This document shows, one piece after another, positions 44,744-53,556 of a DNA stretch of 64,000 bases. Every line of letters begins with the position of its first letter. The first letter of the stretch is position 1. The stretch is from Spirosoma profusum (lineage in GTDB: Bacteria > Bacteroidota > Bacteroidia > Cytophagales > Spirosomataceae). Below the pieces are notes generated by a model. It made no database searches. It was not told the origin of the DNA and was given only the letters and a program-made list of their open reading frames with translations. Location of the stretch: the NCBI RefSeq assembly GCF_014699005.1, contig NZ_JACWZY010000013.1, positions 62,001 to 126,000 on the forward strand. Reading direction: 5' to 3'. The translations under genes were made by a program, and so were the position numbers.

Positions 44744-47700
44744 ATGCGTAAATTTCTACTGGCACAGCTCCTGCTGTGTTTGTCCGCTATTCCATTGATG
44801 GCGCAAGTCATTAGCGGAAAAGTCACTTCATCGGAGGATAATAGCCCACTTCCTGGCGTCAGCATTATCATCAAAGGCAAGAACCAGGGAACGACCACCA
44901 ACGCAGATGGTGCGTATCAGATCACAGCCGCGAAAGGCGAAGTACTTCAGGTTAGCTTTATTGGCTTCACCACAACAAGCGCTAAGATCGAGAATCAGAC
45001 AACGCTTGATTTTTCGTTGAAACCCGACGCGTCACAACTTCAGGAAGTTGTGGTAACAGCTCAGGGTGTCCGGAAAAGCCACCGGGAAATCGGTTATGCG
45101 GTATCGAAAGTTGAAACGGGCGACGTAACAGTTGGTCGTTCTCCGCAGTTGGCACAGGCGCTTTCGGGTAAGGTAACGGGTCTGGCCGTGTACAACGTCA
45201 ATAACAGCGTTGATCCGGCTGTGAAGGTTGTGTTACGTGGTTATCGCTCATTAACGGGTAACAACGAAGCCCTGGTTGTACTGGACGGTATGCAAACTAC
45301 GTCTACCATTCTGGCGACTATTAACCCGAACGATATCGAGAGCGTTTCGATTCTGAAAGGCGGTCAGGCTGCTACGTTGTATGGTTCGGCTGGTATTAAC
45401 GGTGCGCTGATCATTACTACGAAAAAAGGTACGAAAGGCAAAATGAAAGTTAATTTCTCGAATAGCACCAACTTCGAGCAAATCAGCTTCTTGCCTGCAC
45501 TTCAGGATAAATACGGTTCGGGTTCGCACTACTCGGCCGGATTTGGTACGACAGGTTATAAGACCGACTATCTGGAGCGGATGAAAGACAACTGGCGGTC
45601 GTACGAAAACCAGCAATTTGGCGATGCCTTTGACGGTTCGATACGTATGCAGGGCCGGACAACGGAAGATGGTGGGCAATATATGCTGCCTTATTCGGCC
45701 ATTCCGGATGCGCGTCGGAAAGCCTTTGATACGGGCGTTTCAATGAACAACCAGATTAATTTCTCGGGTGGTGACGAAACCGGTTCGTTCTATATGTCGG
45801 TTGAAAATCAGAAGATTGCGGGTATTGTCCCTCACGACAAAAGCGAACGTACCGGTGCGCGTATTTCGGGTACGAAAGAAGTTGGAAAACTTTCTGCTAC
45901 GTTCAACGCTGCTTATACGCAGGCTGCTTATGATCGGACTTCTTCCGATTTCTACAACGACGTACTGAATCAGCCAGCTAACCTGCCACTTTCCGATTTG
46001 CGCGATTGGCAAAACAACAAATTTGCGAACCCAAACGGCTTCTATAACGACTACTATAACAACCCGTATTTCAACGCCGATAATAACCGGATGAAATACA
46101 AGGATTCGAATCTGAACGGTACCGTTAGTGCTACGTTGAAAGCCACTCCCTGGTTGTCGATCACCGAACGGCTGGGTATGATGAACAACTCACGTACCGG
46201 TAAAAACACAACGGGCAAATTCCTGTATTCAGACTGGGCTAAATCGAAGTCATTCATTCCAGCGCCTTTCTTCCGCGATGGTGATGGAACCGGTATCTAC
46301 CGGGCTATTACGGATATTCTGGGCTCTGTCCTGGATTACGCAGGTACCGAAAACGTAATCAATAACGAATTCCAGGTGAATGCTAGCAAGGATTTCGGTC
46401 CAGTATCGACGAAATTGCTGTTGGGTAACAGCATCTACCAACGCGCGGTTAAAGCAATCGGTATTGGTTCGAGCTCAATTGTCGTTCCAGATGTTTATAA
46501 CGTAGCAAACCGCCAGGGCGAATTAGTCGGTGGTGAAACTACTACGTTAGAGCGTCGGTATGGCTATTACGCTGACCTGACGGCGAATTACAAAAACTGG
46601 CTGATTATCAACGGATCGTTCCGTTACGACTTTACGTCGCGCTTCTACAAGCCGGATCGCCCATCGAACTACTGGTCTTATCCATATTATGGAGCGGCCC
46701 TTTCGTTCATTCCTACCGATGCTTTCCCGTCGATGCGTTCTAACTTCCTGAACTATGCCAAAATTCGGGTGAACGCCAACAAGAACGCAAACGACAACAT
46801 TCCGTTGTACGGTCTGGATCTGGTGTATTCGAATGGCGCAAACTTCCCATTTGGCAATACTGTAGGTCTGACTGTAGGTAATACGTTACCCGACGCCAAT
46901 CTGAAGCCAGAAACGGTTTATTCGTACGAAGTTGGTGGTGAATTCCAGTTGTTGAACAACCGAATCAATATCGACGTATCGGCCTATACACAAAATTCAA
47001 AAGGGCAGGTAATTACAGTTAGTGTTCCTAGATCAACGGGTTTCTCAAATCTGCTGATCAACGTCGGCGAAACCAAAAACTGGGGTTACGAAGCTGAAGT
47101 GAAATACCTGATTGCTCGTGGTGGTAAGTTTACCTGGGATGCTGCGCTTCGGTACTCGTACAACGATAACAAAGTACTTGACCTGTACCCAGGTATTACG
47201 GAATTCCAATATGGTGGTTTCACGTATGCTACGACGAACGTAATCAAAGATATGCGTTTTCCTTACCTGAAAACGGATGGTTATCAATACGCTCCGGATG
47301 GATCGGGTCGGGTGTTAGTGAACGCTACTACGGGCTATCCAAACCGTAATACGTCGCTGGTAGGACGTGGCGGTACGTTACCACGGCACATCGCCGGTCT
47401 GGGTTCTAAACTGGAGTACGGCGATCTGAGCTTTACGTTCAACTTCGAATATCGGGGTGGTAACGTAATGTATAGCGACCTGGGCCGTCAGATGAGCTTT
47501 ACCGGAACGGGTAAATGGACTGAAAATCGTGCTCCTCATATCTATCCCAATTCGGCTATCCTGAATGCAGATGGTACCGTTTCGCCCAATACAACGGTTG
47601 TACGGGAAGCTGAATATTCGCTATGGGTTGATAACTACCGCTATATTTCAGAAGCTTACGTTACGCCAGCCTGGTTCGTTAAGCTTCGGGATGTTAACCT

Positions 47701-47962
47701 TGCCTATCGTGTGCCTCAAAGCCTGATCAACAAGACGAAGATCTTCTCGGGTGCCAGCATTGCACTGTACGGACGTAACCTGTTCACGATCGTGGATAAA
47801 ATGAATTACTACACCGACCCCGAATTCAGCTATCAGGGCAACCCAGCTCCAGGAAGCACCGCTGTGCCAACAACGAACACGGCAATCGGTATTGGTATCA
47901 ATTCTACCACACAGACACCACCGGTACGTCAATATGGCGTAAATATTAACCTGACGTTTTAA
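44744..47962 (+). CDS. SusC/RagA TonB-dependent outer-membrane transporter 2
   Basis: 1072 residues. Signal peptide MRKFLLAQLLLCLSAIPLMAQ is nearly the same as that of transporter 1. CarboxypepD-reg domain (GKVTSSEDNSPLPGVSIIIKGKNQGTTTNADGAYQIT), LQEVVVTAQGVRKSHREIGYAV, plug (ALVVLDGMQ, VSILKGGQAATLYGSAGINGALIITTK), barrel ending YGVNINLTF. The plug differs clearly from transporter 1 (LKGGQA in place of LKGPSA), so the two are old paralogues rather than a fresh duplication. SusD partner follows by 22 bp. Confidence 0.95.
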   Translation: MRKFLLAQLLLCLSAIPLMAQVISGKVTSSEDNSPLPGVSIIIKGKNQGTTTNADGAYQITAAKGEVLQVSFIGFTTTSAKIENQTTLDFSLKPDASQLQEVVVTAQGVRKSHREIGYAVSKVETGDVTVGRSPQLAQALSGKVTGLAVYNVNNSVDPAVKVVLRGYRSLTGNNEALVVLDGMQTTSTILATINPNDIESVSILKGGQAATLYGSAGINGALIITTKKGTKGKMKVNFSNSTNFEQISFLPALQDKYGSGSHYSAGFGTTGYKTDYLERMKDNWRSYENQQFGDAFDGSIRMQGRTTEDGGQYMLPYSAIPDARRKAFDTGVSMNNQINFSGGDETGSFYMSVENQKIAGIVPHDKSERTGARISGTKEVGKLSATFNAAYTQAAYDRTSSDFYNDVLNQPANLPLSDLRDWQNNKFANPNGFYNDYYNNPYFNADNNRMKYKDSNLNGTVSATLKATPWLSITERLGMMNNSRTGKNTTGKFLYSDWAKSKSFIPAPFFRDGDGTGIYRAITDILGSVLDYAGTENVINNEFQVNASKDFGPVSTKLLLGNSIYQRAVKAIGIGSSSIVVPDVYNVANRQGELVGGETTTLERRYGYYADLTANYKNWLIINGSFRYDFTSRFYKPDRPSNYWSYPYYGAALSFIPTDAFPSMRSNFLNYAKIRVNANKNANDNIPLYGLDLVYSNGANFPFGNTVGLTVGNTLPDANLKPETVYSYEVGGEFQLLNNRINIDVSAYTQNSKGQVITVSVPRSTGFSNLLINVGETKNWGYEAEVKYLIARGGKFTWDAALRYSYNDNKVLDLYPGITEFQYGGFTYATTNVIKDMRFPYLKTDGYQYAPDGSGRVLVNATTGYPNRNTSLVGRGGTLPRHIAGLGSKLEYGDLSFTFNFEYRGGNVMYSDLGRQMSFTGTGKWTENRAPHIYPNSAILNADGTVSPNTTVVREAEYSLWVDNYRYISEAYVTPAWFVKLRDVNLAYRVPQSLINKTKIFSGASIALYGRNLFTIVDKMNYYTDPEFSYQGNPAPGSTAVPTTNTAIGIGINSTTQTPPVRQYGVNINLTF

Positions 47963-47984
47963 GGATCACAACGATTGATTTGAC

Positions 47985-49532
47985 ATGAAATTAAAAGCAA
48001 TAGTTATAACGGCCATTGTGGCCATGGTTGGTACTAGTTGTAATAAGTCATTCCTCGACATCAACACCAACCCGAACCAGTTGCCTACAGCTTCGCCAAG
48101 CACCGTGTTTACAAATGCGCTGTTCACGACAGCAACAAATATTGCCGGAACCAGTGGCGGACAGGGCTCCAGCGAAATTGGTTATTATTGGTCAGGACAG
48201 TGGTCGCAGGGTAATGGCTACATCATCAGCACCACTCAGTTTGCCTATCAGTATACCGATGGCGATTTCAACTACTGGGATCCTTACTACGACAATCTGG
48301 AAGATTACCAGTATGTAATCAATAACGCCGATGCGAACAACCAGAAGTATCTGAAAGGTCCGTCGAAGGTGATGAAAGCCATGCTGTTCCAGCAATTGGT
48401 GGATATGTATGGAAACCTGCCTTACACGGATGCGCTGAAAGCAACGGCCGCACTTGCGCCAAAATTCGATGATCAGAAAGCTATTTATGAATCGCTGATT
48501 ACGTTGCTGGATGAAGCCATTGTCGACTTGAAAGCGAATGCCTTCGCCAGTGCTTTTACGGGTTCGGATATTGTGTTTAATGGGAACATTACCCGGTGGG
48601 TTCAGTTCGCCAATTCGCTTAAAATGCGTATCCTCATCCGTCAATCGAAGATTACGGGCAGAGATGCATACATTAAGCCAGAAATCAACAAAATCGTAAC
48701 CGAAGGTTCAGGTTTTATTACGGGCATCGATGTTGGTGTAGGCGGCCCTTCGTTCTTTCTGGCAACGGCTGGTAAATTAAACCCCGTTTATGACCGCTGG
48801 GGATATGATGCCAATGGTGCAAAACGGGCATTGAACAACTTTCCTCGCCCAACGCAGTTCCTTGTAAACAGCCTGAAAGCCGCTGGTGATACGCTTCGAT
48901 TAAAGCGCCTTGCTTATGCTAATGGTGGTGAAAATGCGAGTACTCCCGGCGTTAGTACCCAGAAAGAAGTTATGGCAAACTATTCAGGTACACCGATTGG
49001 TGCCAGTTCGGGCTATCTACCAGCTAACACGACTTCACTAGGGCCAAGCTTGATTGTAAAAGGAGAATACAATCGCCCGTATATCCTCATGACCGCTTCA
49101 GAAGTTCAGTTCTTACTGGCTGAAGCCAAACAACGATTCAGCGACGTAACGTTAGCTGGTACACCGAAAGCATACTTTGAAGAAGGTATTCTGCAATCGT
49201 TCCGGGTGTTGGGTGCTAATACGGCCGGTGCGGCCGCTTTTAAAGGAAGCAAAATCCAGAACTACGATTGGGATGCTTCGACCGATAAACTTGCTGCTAT
49301 TGCCATTCAGAAATGGATTTCCTTAGCGAACTTGAACGGCCTGGAAGCTTGGGCTGAATACCGTCGTACCAATTTGCCGGTCATCCCGCAAAGTGCACAG
49401 GTACCGGAAGCGAACAAGCGGCCATTGCGCTTCTTCTATCCAAACACAGAAGGCGGTTCCAACTCAGCTAATGTAAAAGCGCAGGGAACAATTGACGTAT
49501 TCGCTACAAAACTGTTCTGGGACGTTGACTAA
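47985..49532 (+). CDS. SusD/RagB-type substrate-binding lipoprotein 2
   Basis: 515 residues, lipoprotein signal MKLKAIVITAIVAMVGTSC. Mature part begins NKSFLDINTNPNQLPTASPSTVFTNALF. SusD-like_2 features: QQLVDMYGNLPYTDALKATAALAPKFDDQKAIYESLITLLDEAI and WISLANLNGLEAWAEYRRTNLPVIP. Terminated by a strong hairpin. Confidence 0.93.
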   Translation: MKLKAIVITAIVAMVGTSCNKSFLDINTNPNQLPTASPSTVFTNALFTTATNIAGTSGGQGSSEIGYYWSGQWSQGNGYIISTTQFAYQYTDGDFNYWDPYYDNLEDYQYVINNADANNQKYLKGPSKVMKAMLFQQLVDMYGNLPYTDALKATAALAPKFDDQKAIYESLITLLDEAIVDLKANAFASAFTGSDIVFNGNITRWVQFANSLKMRILIRQSKITGRDAYIKPEINKIVTEGSGFITGIDVGVGGPSFFLATAGKLNPVYDRWGYDANGAKRALNNFPRPTQFLVNSLKAAGDTLRLKRLAYANGGENASTPGVSTQKEVMANYSGTPIGASSGYLPANTTSLGPSLIVKGEYNRPYILMTASEVQFLLAEAKQRFSDVTLAGTPKAYFEEGILQSFRVLGANTAGAAAFKGSKIQNYDWDASTDKLAAIAIQKWISLANLNGLEAWAEYRRTNLPVIPQSAQVPEANKRPLRFFYPNTEGGSNSANVKAQGTIDVFATKLFWDVD

Positions 49533-49546
49533 AACTCCCTGCTACG

Positions 49547-49590
49547 TAATAAAAAAGAGGCTGCCTACTCAGGCAGCCTCTTTTTTATTA
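49547..49590 (+). terminator. Intrinsic terminator of SusCD unit 2
   Basis: Perfect 20-bp arms (49547-49566 and 49571-49590; inner part GAGGCTGCCT/AGGCAGCCTC), loop ACTC, then TTTTTTATTA. It works in either orientation. Confidence 0.93.
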
Positions 49591-49826
49591 CGAGTTGATG
49601 AAAAAAAAGCGGATCGACATCGTCGTTCCGCTTTCTGCATTACGCTTTATCCAACTATTAAAAATTCTCCGCTTGAAAGGTATTTACCGACATCGTTGAT
49701 CGGCCAATACGTCTATAAAACTGGCATTTGTGTGAAAACAGTTACGAACCCCTCCATCTGGTAACAAATCCTGCGTAAAATAGCGACGAATCTTCCAGTT
49801 CTACCCAATGTTAGGGACGAACGTAT

Positions 49827-49860
49827 ATTTTTCGGTAGGTATATTAATTTTTCGGTAGGT
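49827..49860. repeat. Direct repeat upstream of the disordered-protein gene
   Basis: ATTTTTCGGTAGGT occurs at 49827-49840 and again at 49847-49860, spaced exactly 20 bp apart (start to start). It lies 143 bp before ATG 50003, in a 410-bp stretch (49591-50002) with no other recognisable feature. The helical spacing is what paired activator or repressor sites would show. Confidence 0.7.
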
Positions 49861-50002
49861 TGATCGCGAATAATCTTTGAGCGAACGAAGCCACCAGTTA
49901 ATTAATGTTAGTCAGTACAAGACAACCTGTGGGCGTAAATGACTTGTGCAAACTTTTCGCCCTACAGAAGGTTATATTCCTTACACAGAATCACTCAACG
50001 CC

Positions 50003-50521
50003 ATGAAAGACGAAACAAATGCGAAACACGAAGACGCGCAGATAAATGGACGCACAGAAGGACCATTTGGATCTGACGATACCGATAAAGACAGGCCATC
50101 CGAAGATAATCGGAACCGTTACGAACAGGAAAACTCAGCCAACGGGCTGGATAGCGAGCAGGTTCGGGGTGGTCAGGATGGACGTAACGACCGTGCCATT
50201 GGCAGCACCGATATGGATAGTAAAAATGGTATTCTGCGGATGGGTGATACGTCGAACAGTACTCTCGAAGTAACCCAAGAAGGTCTTGATGCCGCAGTTG
50301 CTGATTCCAAAACCAGTAATACGTCCATGGTCGACGTAACGACGCACGGCCCCGACGATTACGCTTCGAATGACGAGGTTTCGGCCCCTGAAGCGCAGAA
50401 AGAAGCTAAAGAACAAAACAGCACAACTTCGAAATCTGAAAAGTCAGATCAAGCTCAAAAAGAGCGCGAAGAGGATATTGCTGAAACAGGTACCGATTTG
50501 AAAAATAAACCGGTTTACTAA
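50003..50521 (+). CDS. Acidic disordered protein, unknown
   Basis: 172 residues from ATG 50003; the frame is open to an ATG at 49946, but the later start is followed by the uniform composition. No Cys, few aromatic residues, rich in Asp, Glu, Ser, Asn, Lys: DSEQVRGGQDGRNDRAIGSTDMDSKNG and QEGLDAAVADSKTSNTSMVDV. No signal peptide. Predicted wholly disordered. It has no recognisable domain; a hydrophilic stress-protectant type is conceivable. It is followed by a second protein of the same kind after 39 bp. Confidence 0.6.
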   Translation: MKDETNAKHEDAQINGRTEGPFGSDDTDKDRPSEDNRNRYEQENSANGLDSEQVRGGQDGRNDRAIGSTDMDSKNGILRMGDTSNSTLEVTQEGLDAAVADSKTSNTSMVDVTTHGPDDYASNDEVSAPEAQKEAKEQNSTTSKSEKSDQAQKEREEDIAETGTDLKNKPVY

Positions 50522-50560
50522 CGAATTTATCTCAAACTCAACACTAAACCAATCAACGTT

Positions 50561-50950
50561 ATGAGCGTAAGTAGCAATTCCCGCAAAGAGAGCACTGAGT
50601 CATATGCCGCTCAAGGTATGCATAGTACGATGGGTACTCCCCCGGAGTTATCTCAGTTGAATGACAAGAATTTAGAAAACGAACTGCCTTCACGCGTGGC
50701 CGACAGTAATGATACTGACGTGCCCGGCGACGTAGCAAAAATCGACGCGGAGAACAACGTCGAGAGCGAAGACGATGAAGCCGATAGGCGACGTATCGAA
50801 GAAGCTAAACGAGCCTCGTGGGGTCAATCTTCGGTGTCGGAGGACGACACTACCAACGTAACAGAAACCGACTGGAGTCAGGAAGGAGGCACGGAGAACG
50901 TACCAGCCACCCGCGCCAACGAACCCGAACGAACATTAGGGAACGCGTAA
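50561..50950 (+). CDS. Acidic disordered protein, unknown
   Basis: 129 residues: MSVSSNSRKESTESYAAQGM, then DSNDTDVPGDVAKIDAENNVESEDDEADRRRIEEAKRASWGQ. No Cys, no signal peptide, disordered. Composition matches its upstream neighbour, so the two probably form one unit. A terminator hairpin 16 bp downstream overlaps the opposite gene. Confidence 0.6.
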   Translation: MSVSSNSRKESTESYAAQGMHSTMGTPPELSQLNDKNLENELPSRVADSNDTDVPGDVAKIDAENNVESEDDEADRRRIEEAKRASWGQSSVSEDDTTNVTETDWSQEGGTENVPATRANEPERTLGNA

Positions 50951-50962
50951 TTCTGAGCCGTT

Positions 50963-52441
50963 TCAGATATTGAGCCGGTTCAGTGTATAACACACGGACC
51001 GGCTCAATATTTTTTTCTGCCCGTTTCCAGATCTGAGATCGCCTAAATTTAGTTCGTAAATACGGCTGGGTTTCAATTCTGCTACTTTCAGCGATACGGT
51101 TTTGCGGTCGGCGGACAACGTAGCACTTGTTACGTTGACGGTCTGTACGTCTATCTGTTTGGAACCGTAAGCTTGATGGTACTCGTAGTAGTAGCTGCGA
51201 AAACGATAGTTCGCCAGATCCTGGGCAGTTTTCTCATCAAGAGCCTCCGTAAACGTTAAAGCAAAACCAGTTGGCGTGAGTTTCATTGCCAGAATATCGA
51301 GCGGAACTTTACCCGGTTTATACTTGATACGTTGGATACCTCGGTCACCAAGCCAGCCGTGATCGGCTTTACCGAGATACAAACTTCCATCGGGAGCGAA
51401 AGCCAGCCGGTTGTTGCCGATACGTAGTGGTACGCCGTTTGAACCTGCTTTTTCGAGAAACGGGACGCAGGCTCCCTGCATCTGCCCACCCACTTCATCT
51501 GGCAGGATACGTAGCAGATGCGGAAAATCCATTTCCCCGACAAACAACTGACCGGCAAAGGGACCAAATCTCCCACCCGTATTGTCCAGTATGGGCTGCG
51601 TTGGTGAATGAGCCATAAATTCATGCGGAAAAGCGAAACTTTCTACGGTACGCATGCTATCGAGCGTACGGACGGGTAATGTCAACGGGTCGATGTCCGG
51701 GAAGCCAGACCGCCATACCAGACTAGTTGGGTGCCCGTAAAATTTACCTTCTTCTACGTGATATAACTTGCTGGTGCCCAGCCAGTCGCCCTGATTGTCG
51801 CTCACGTAAAGTCGCCCCTGCGCATCGAATCCCATCCCGTTCGGCGACCGAAAACCGGAAGCATACGGTTTCATTTTTCCATCGGGCGTAATCTGCAAGA
51901 CCCACCCGCGATACGGTACACACGCATACATGCGCCCCTTCCTTCCCAGTTCATCATATTGACCACGTACTTCATTGCGAATACTGGCTCCGTTTGAAGC
52001 TGTGTTCAGGCTAATGTATAAATTGCCTTTGGCATCACGAACGGGCCCAAATGCGAATTCATGGTAATTACCTGACATACCAAATTGGTCGGTCACTGTC
52101 GTGTATTGATCGGCAACACCATCGCCGTCGGTATCGGTCAGGCGGGTGAGTTCTGGGCGTTGCATCACAATCAACTCCTTGTTACTTACTGCCAGAACCC
52201 CCAGCGGATCATGCAGCCCTTCTGCAAAAAGTTTCCAGGTTTTAGTTTTGGGATTGTAAAGCATCACCTCACCCCGGTGAAAGCAGGCTGCCAGCCGACC
52301 ATCGGGCAGAAACGTAATGCCACCTGTTTCGGCCACCAAGCCCGTCGGCATTGGAATATCCTCAATCTCGTAATAATCCGAAATGGTATCCGCCGGTGAA
52401 GCCGACCAAAGAAAAGTAGATAATAGGAGCGAAGCGAACAT
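50963..52441 (-). CDS. Propeller-type dehydrogenase-like secreted protein (DUF7133-like)
   Basis: 492 residues with a signal peptide (MFASLLLSTFLWSASPA). A six-bladed propeller resembling PQQ-dependent sugar dehydrogenases without a PQQ signature: DIPMPTGLVAETGGITFLPDGRLAACFHRGEVMLYN, LTDTDGDGVADQYTTV, YHEFAFGPVRDAKGNLYISLN, SGFRSPNGMGFDAQGRLYVSDNQGDWLGTSKLYHV. A C-terminal ~100-residue beta domain follows. In planctomycetes and Bacteroidota such proteins are often fused or paired with c-type cytochromes; here the partner is a cupredoxin 14 bp upstream. The last residues (RLNI) are encoded by the terminator hairpin. Confidence 0.75.
   Translation of the reverse strand: MFASLLLSTFLWSASPADTISDYYEIEDIPMPTGLVAETGGITFLPDGRLAACFHRGEVMLYNPKTKTWKLFAEGLHDPLGVLAVSNKELIVMQRPELTRLTDTDGDGVADQYTTVTDQFGMSGNYHEFAFGPVRDAKGNLYISLNTASNGASIRNEVRGQYDELGRKGRMYACVPYRGWVLQITPDGKMKPYASGFRSPNGMGFDAQGRLYVSDNQGDWLGTSKLYHVEEGKFYGHPTSLVWRSGFPDIDPLTLPVRTLDSMRTVESFAFPHEFMAHSPTQPILDNTGGRFGPFAGQLFVGEMDFPHLLRILPDEVGGQMQGACVPFLEKAGSNGVPLRIGNNRLAFAPDGSLYLGKADHGWLGDRGIQRIKYKPGKVPLDILAMKLTPTGFALTFTEALDEKTAQDLANYRFRSYYYEYHQAYGSKQIDVQTVNVTSATLSADRKTVSLKVAELKPSRIYELNLGDLRSGNGQKKILSRSVCYTLNRLNI
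50967..51016 (+). terminator. Terminator of the disordered-protein unit
   Basis: ATATTGAGCCGGT (50967-50979) and ACCGGCTCAATAT (50998-51010), then TTTTTT. It lies inside the convergent propeller gene's 3' end. Confidence 0.88.
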
Positions 52442-52455
52442 GAAAAATTAGACGG

Positions 52456-53529
52456 TTATTTCGTTTCGATGGTTAGCGTAAATTGTCTGGTTCCGGCTGG
52501 CAAACGTAGCACTCCATTTTCAAAGCGGCCAACCGATGATTTTAACTCGATTCCGGGTTGTGCATCAGCCAGAAACGTTACGTCCTGTTTTGATGGAGTT
52601 AGCGTAAATGCCCGAATAAGGCCGCGCTTAGTGGGTAATGGTTTGATTAGTTCGCGAAAATCGACGCCATTTACAACGTAGTGAAATTCAGGATACCGAT
52701 TCACTAGCCGATACCCTTTAAAATGGGGCTGTGGCTCACCGTTACCTATGCGCCACGGAAAACGGCCCTTATCGCGATAATAAATCTCGCCAACCACCTT
52801 CGTCAGCCGCTGGCCTTTGCCATCCCATTGCTCAGTATTGTCGACAAAACCACCCGACCAGGCGTAACGCAATCGACACTGGCCGGCATCAAACACGTAC
52901 GACTGACCACCATCAGGACCGGGAAGCCCCACCGCAATTGCCGCCGGACCGCAATCGGGCATAAACGTGCGATAAACAGCCGGAAGTTTCATTGTATACG
53001 GATGCCCGGAGGTCGTTGCCCGGTGATTCGCATGTGCCGTCTCTGCTGTTCGATTTGGGTTTGGTATGTTCATATCCTCAGCAACGGGAGGCAGGCGCTT
53101 AGGCTCGTTGGTGGCGTAGATAATACCATACATCAGCGAACCATGTCCTGGATATGTGCAAACAAAAGGGTACGATCCCTCAGGCAACGTAACATGCAGT
53201 GAGTCAGTATTGCCGGGTTCAACGCTCACGGTATGCGCAAGTACTTCATCCATTACTGGAACGTGGTGTTGAGCTGGGCCTTTGTCGCCCAGAGCCAGCG
53301 CAAATTCAACGACCCGAAATCGTGAATTTGGGCGCGTTACAACCAGATTATGCGCCATATCGTCTTTGTTCTGAAGAACGAGTTTCAGACGGGTATTGGG
53401 CTTGATAATTACTCTGGTCTGATTGAATTTCAGGCCACCTATGGCTGAAAGTGTAATGGTTGTATCGCGCTGGGCACGTACCGTTTGCACAGCCATGAAA
53501 AAGGTCAATAACCCTAAAAGTTTATGCAT
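52456..53529 (-). CDS. Cupredoxin (azurin/plastocyanin-like) with C-terminal domain
   Basis: 357 residues: signal peptide MHKLLGLLTFFMAVQTVRAQ, then a type-1 copper domain (~22-140) with ligands His60 (DMAHNLVV), Cys124 (FVCTYPGHG), His129 and Met133 (GSLMYG). The second half (~170-357) is a separate beta-rich domain (AVYRTFMPDCGPAAIAVGLPGPDGGQSYVFDAGQCRLRYAWSGGFVDNTEQWDGKG), which I do not recognise by name. It precedes the propeller gene by 14 bp. An electron-transfer partner for that protein is inferred. Confidence 0.85.
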   Translation of the reverse strand: MHKLLGLLTFFMAVQTVRAQRDTTITLSAIGGLKFNQTRVIIKPNTRLKLVLQNKDDMAHNLVVTRPNSRFRVVEFALALGDKGPAQHHVPVMDEVLAHTVSVEPGNTDSLHVTLPEGSYPFVCTYPGHGSLMYGIIYATNEPKRLPPVAEDMNIPNPNRTAETAHANHRATTSGHPYTMKLPAVYRTFMPDCGPAAIAVGLPGPDGGQSYVFDAGQCRLRYAWSGGFVDNTEQWDGKGQRLTKVVGEIYYRDKGRFPWRIGNGEPQPHFKGYRLVNRYPEFHYVVNGVDFRELIKPLPTKRGLIRAFTLTPSKQDVTFLADAQPGIELKSSVGRFENGVLRLPAGTRQFTLTIETK

Positions 53530-53556
53530 ACGTACAAAAGCAAAAAAACGCTAACT

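Noticed and set aside
49492-49764. Plus-strand frame across the SusD terminator
   Set aside because: Runs through a strong terminator and overlaps the SusD end in another frame.
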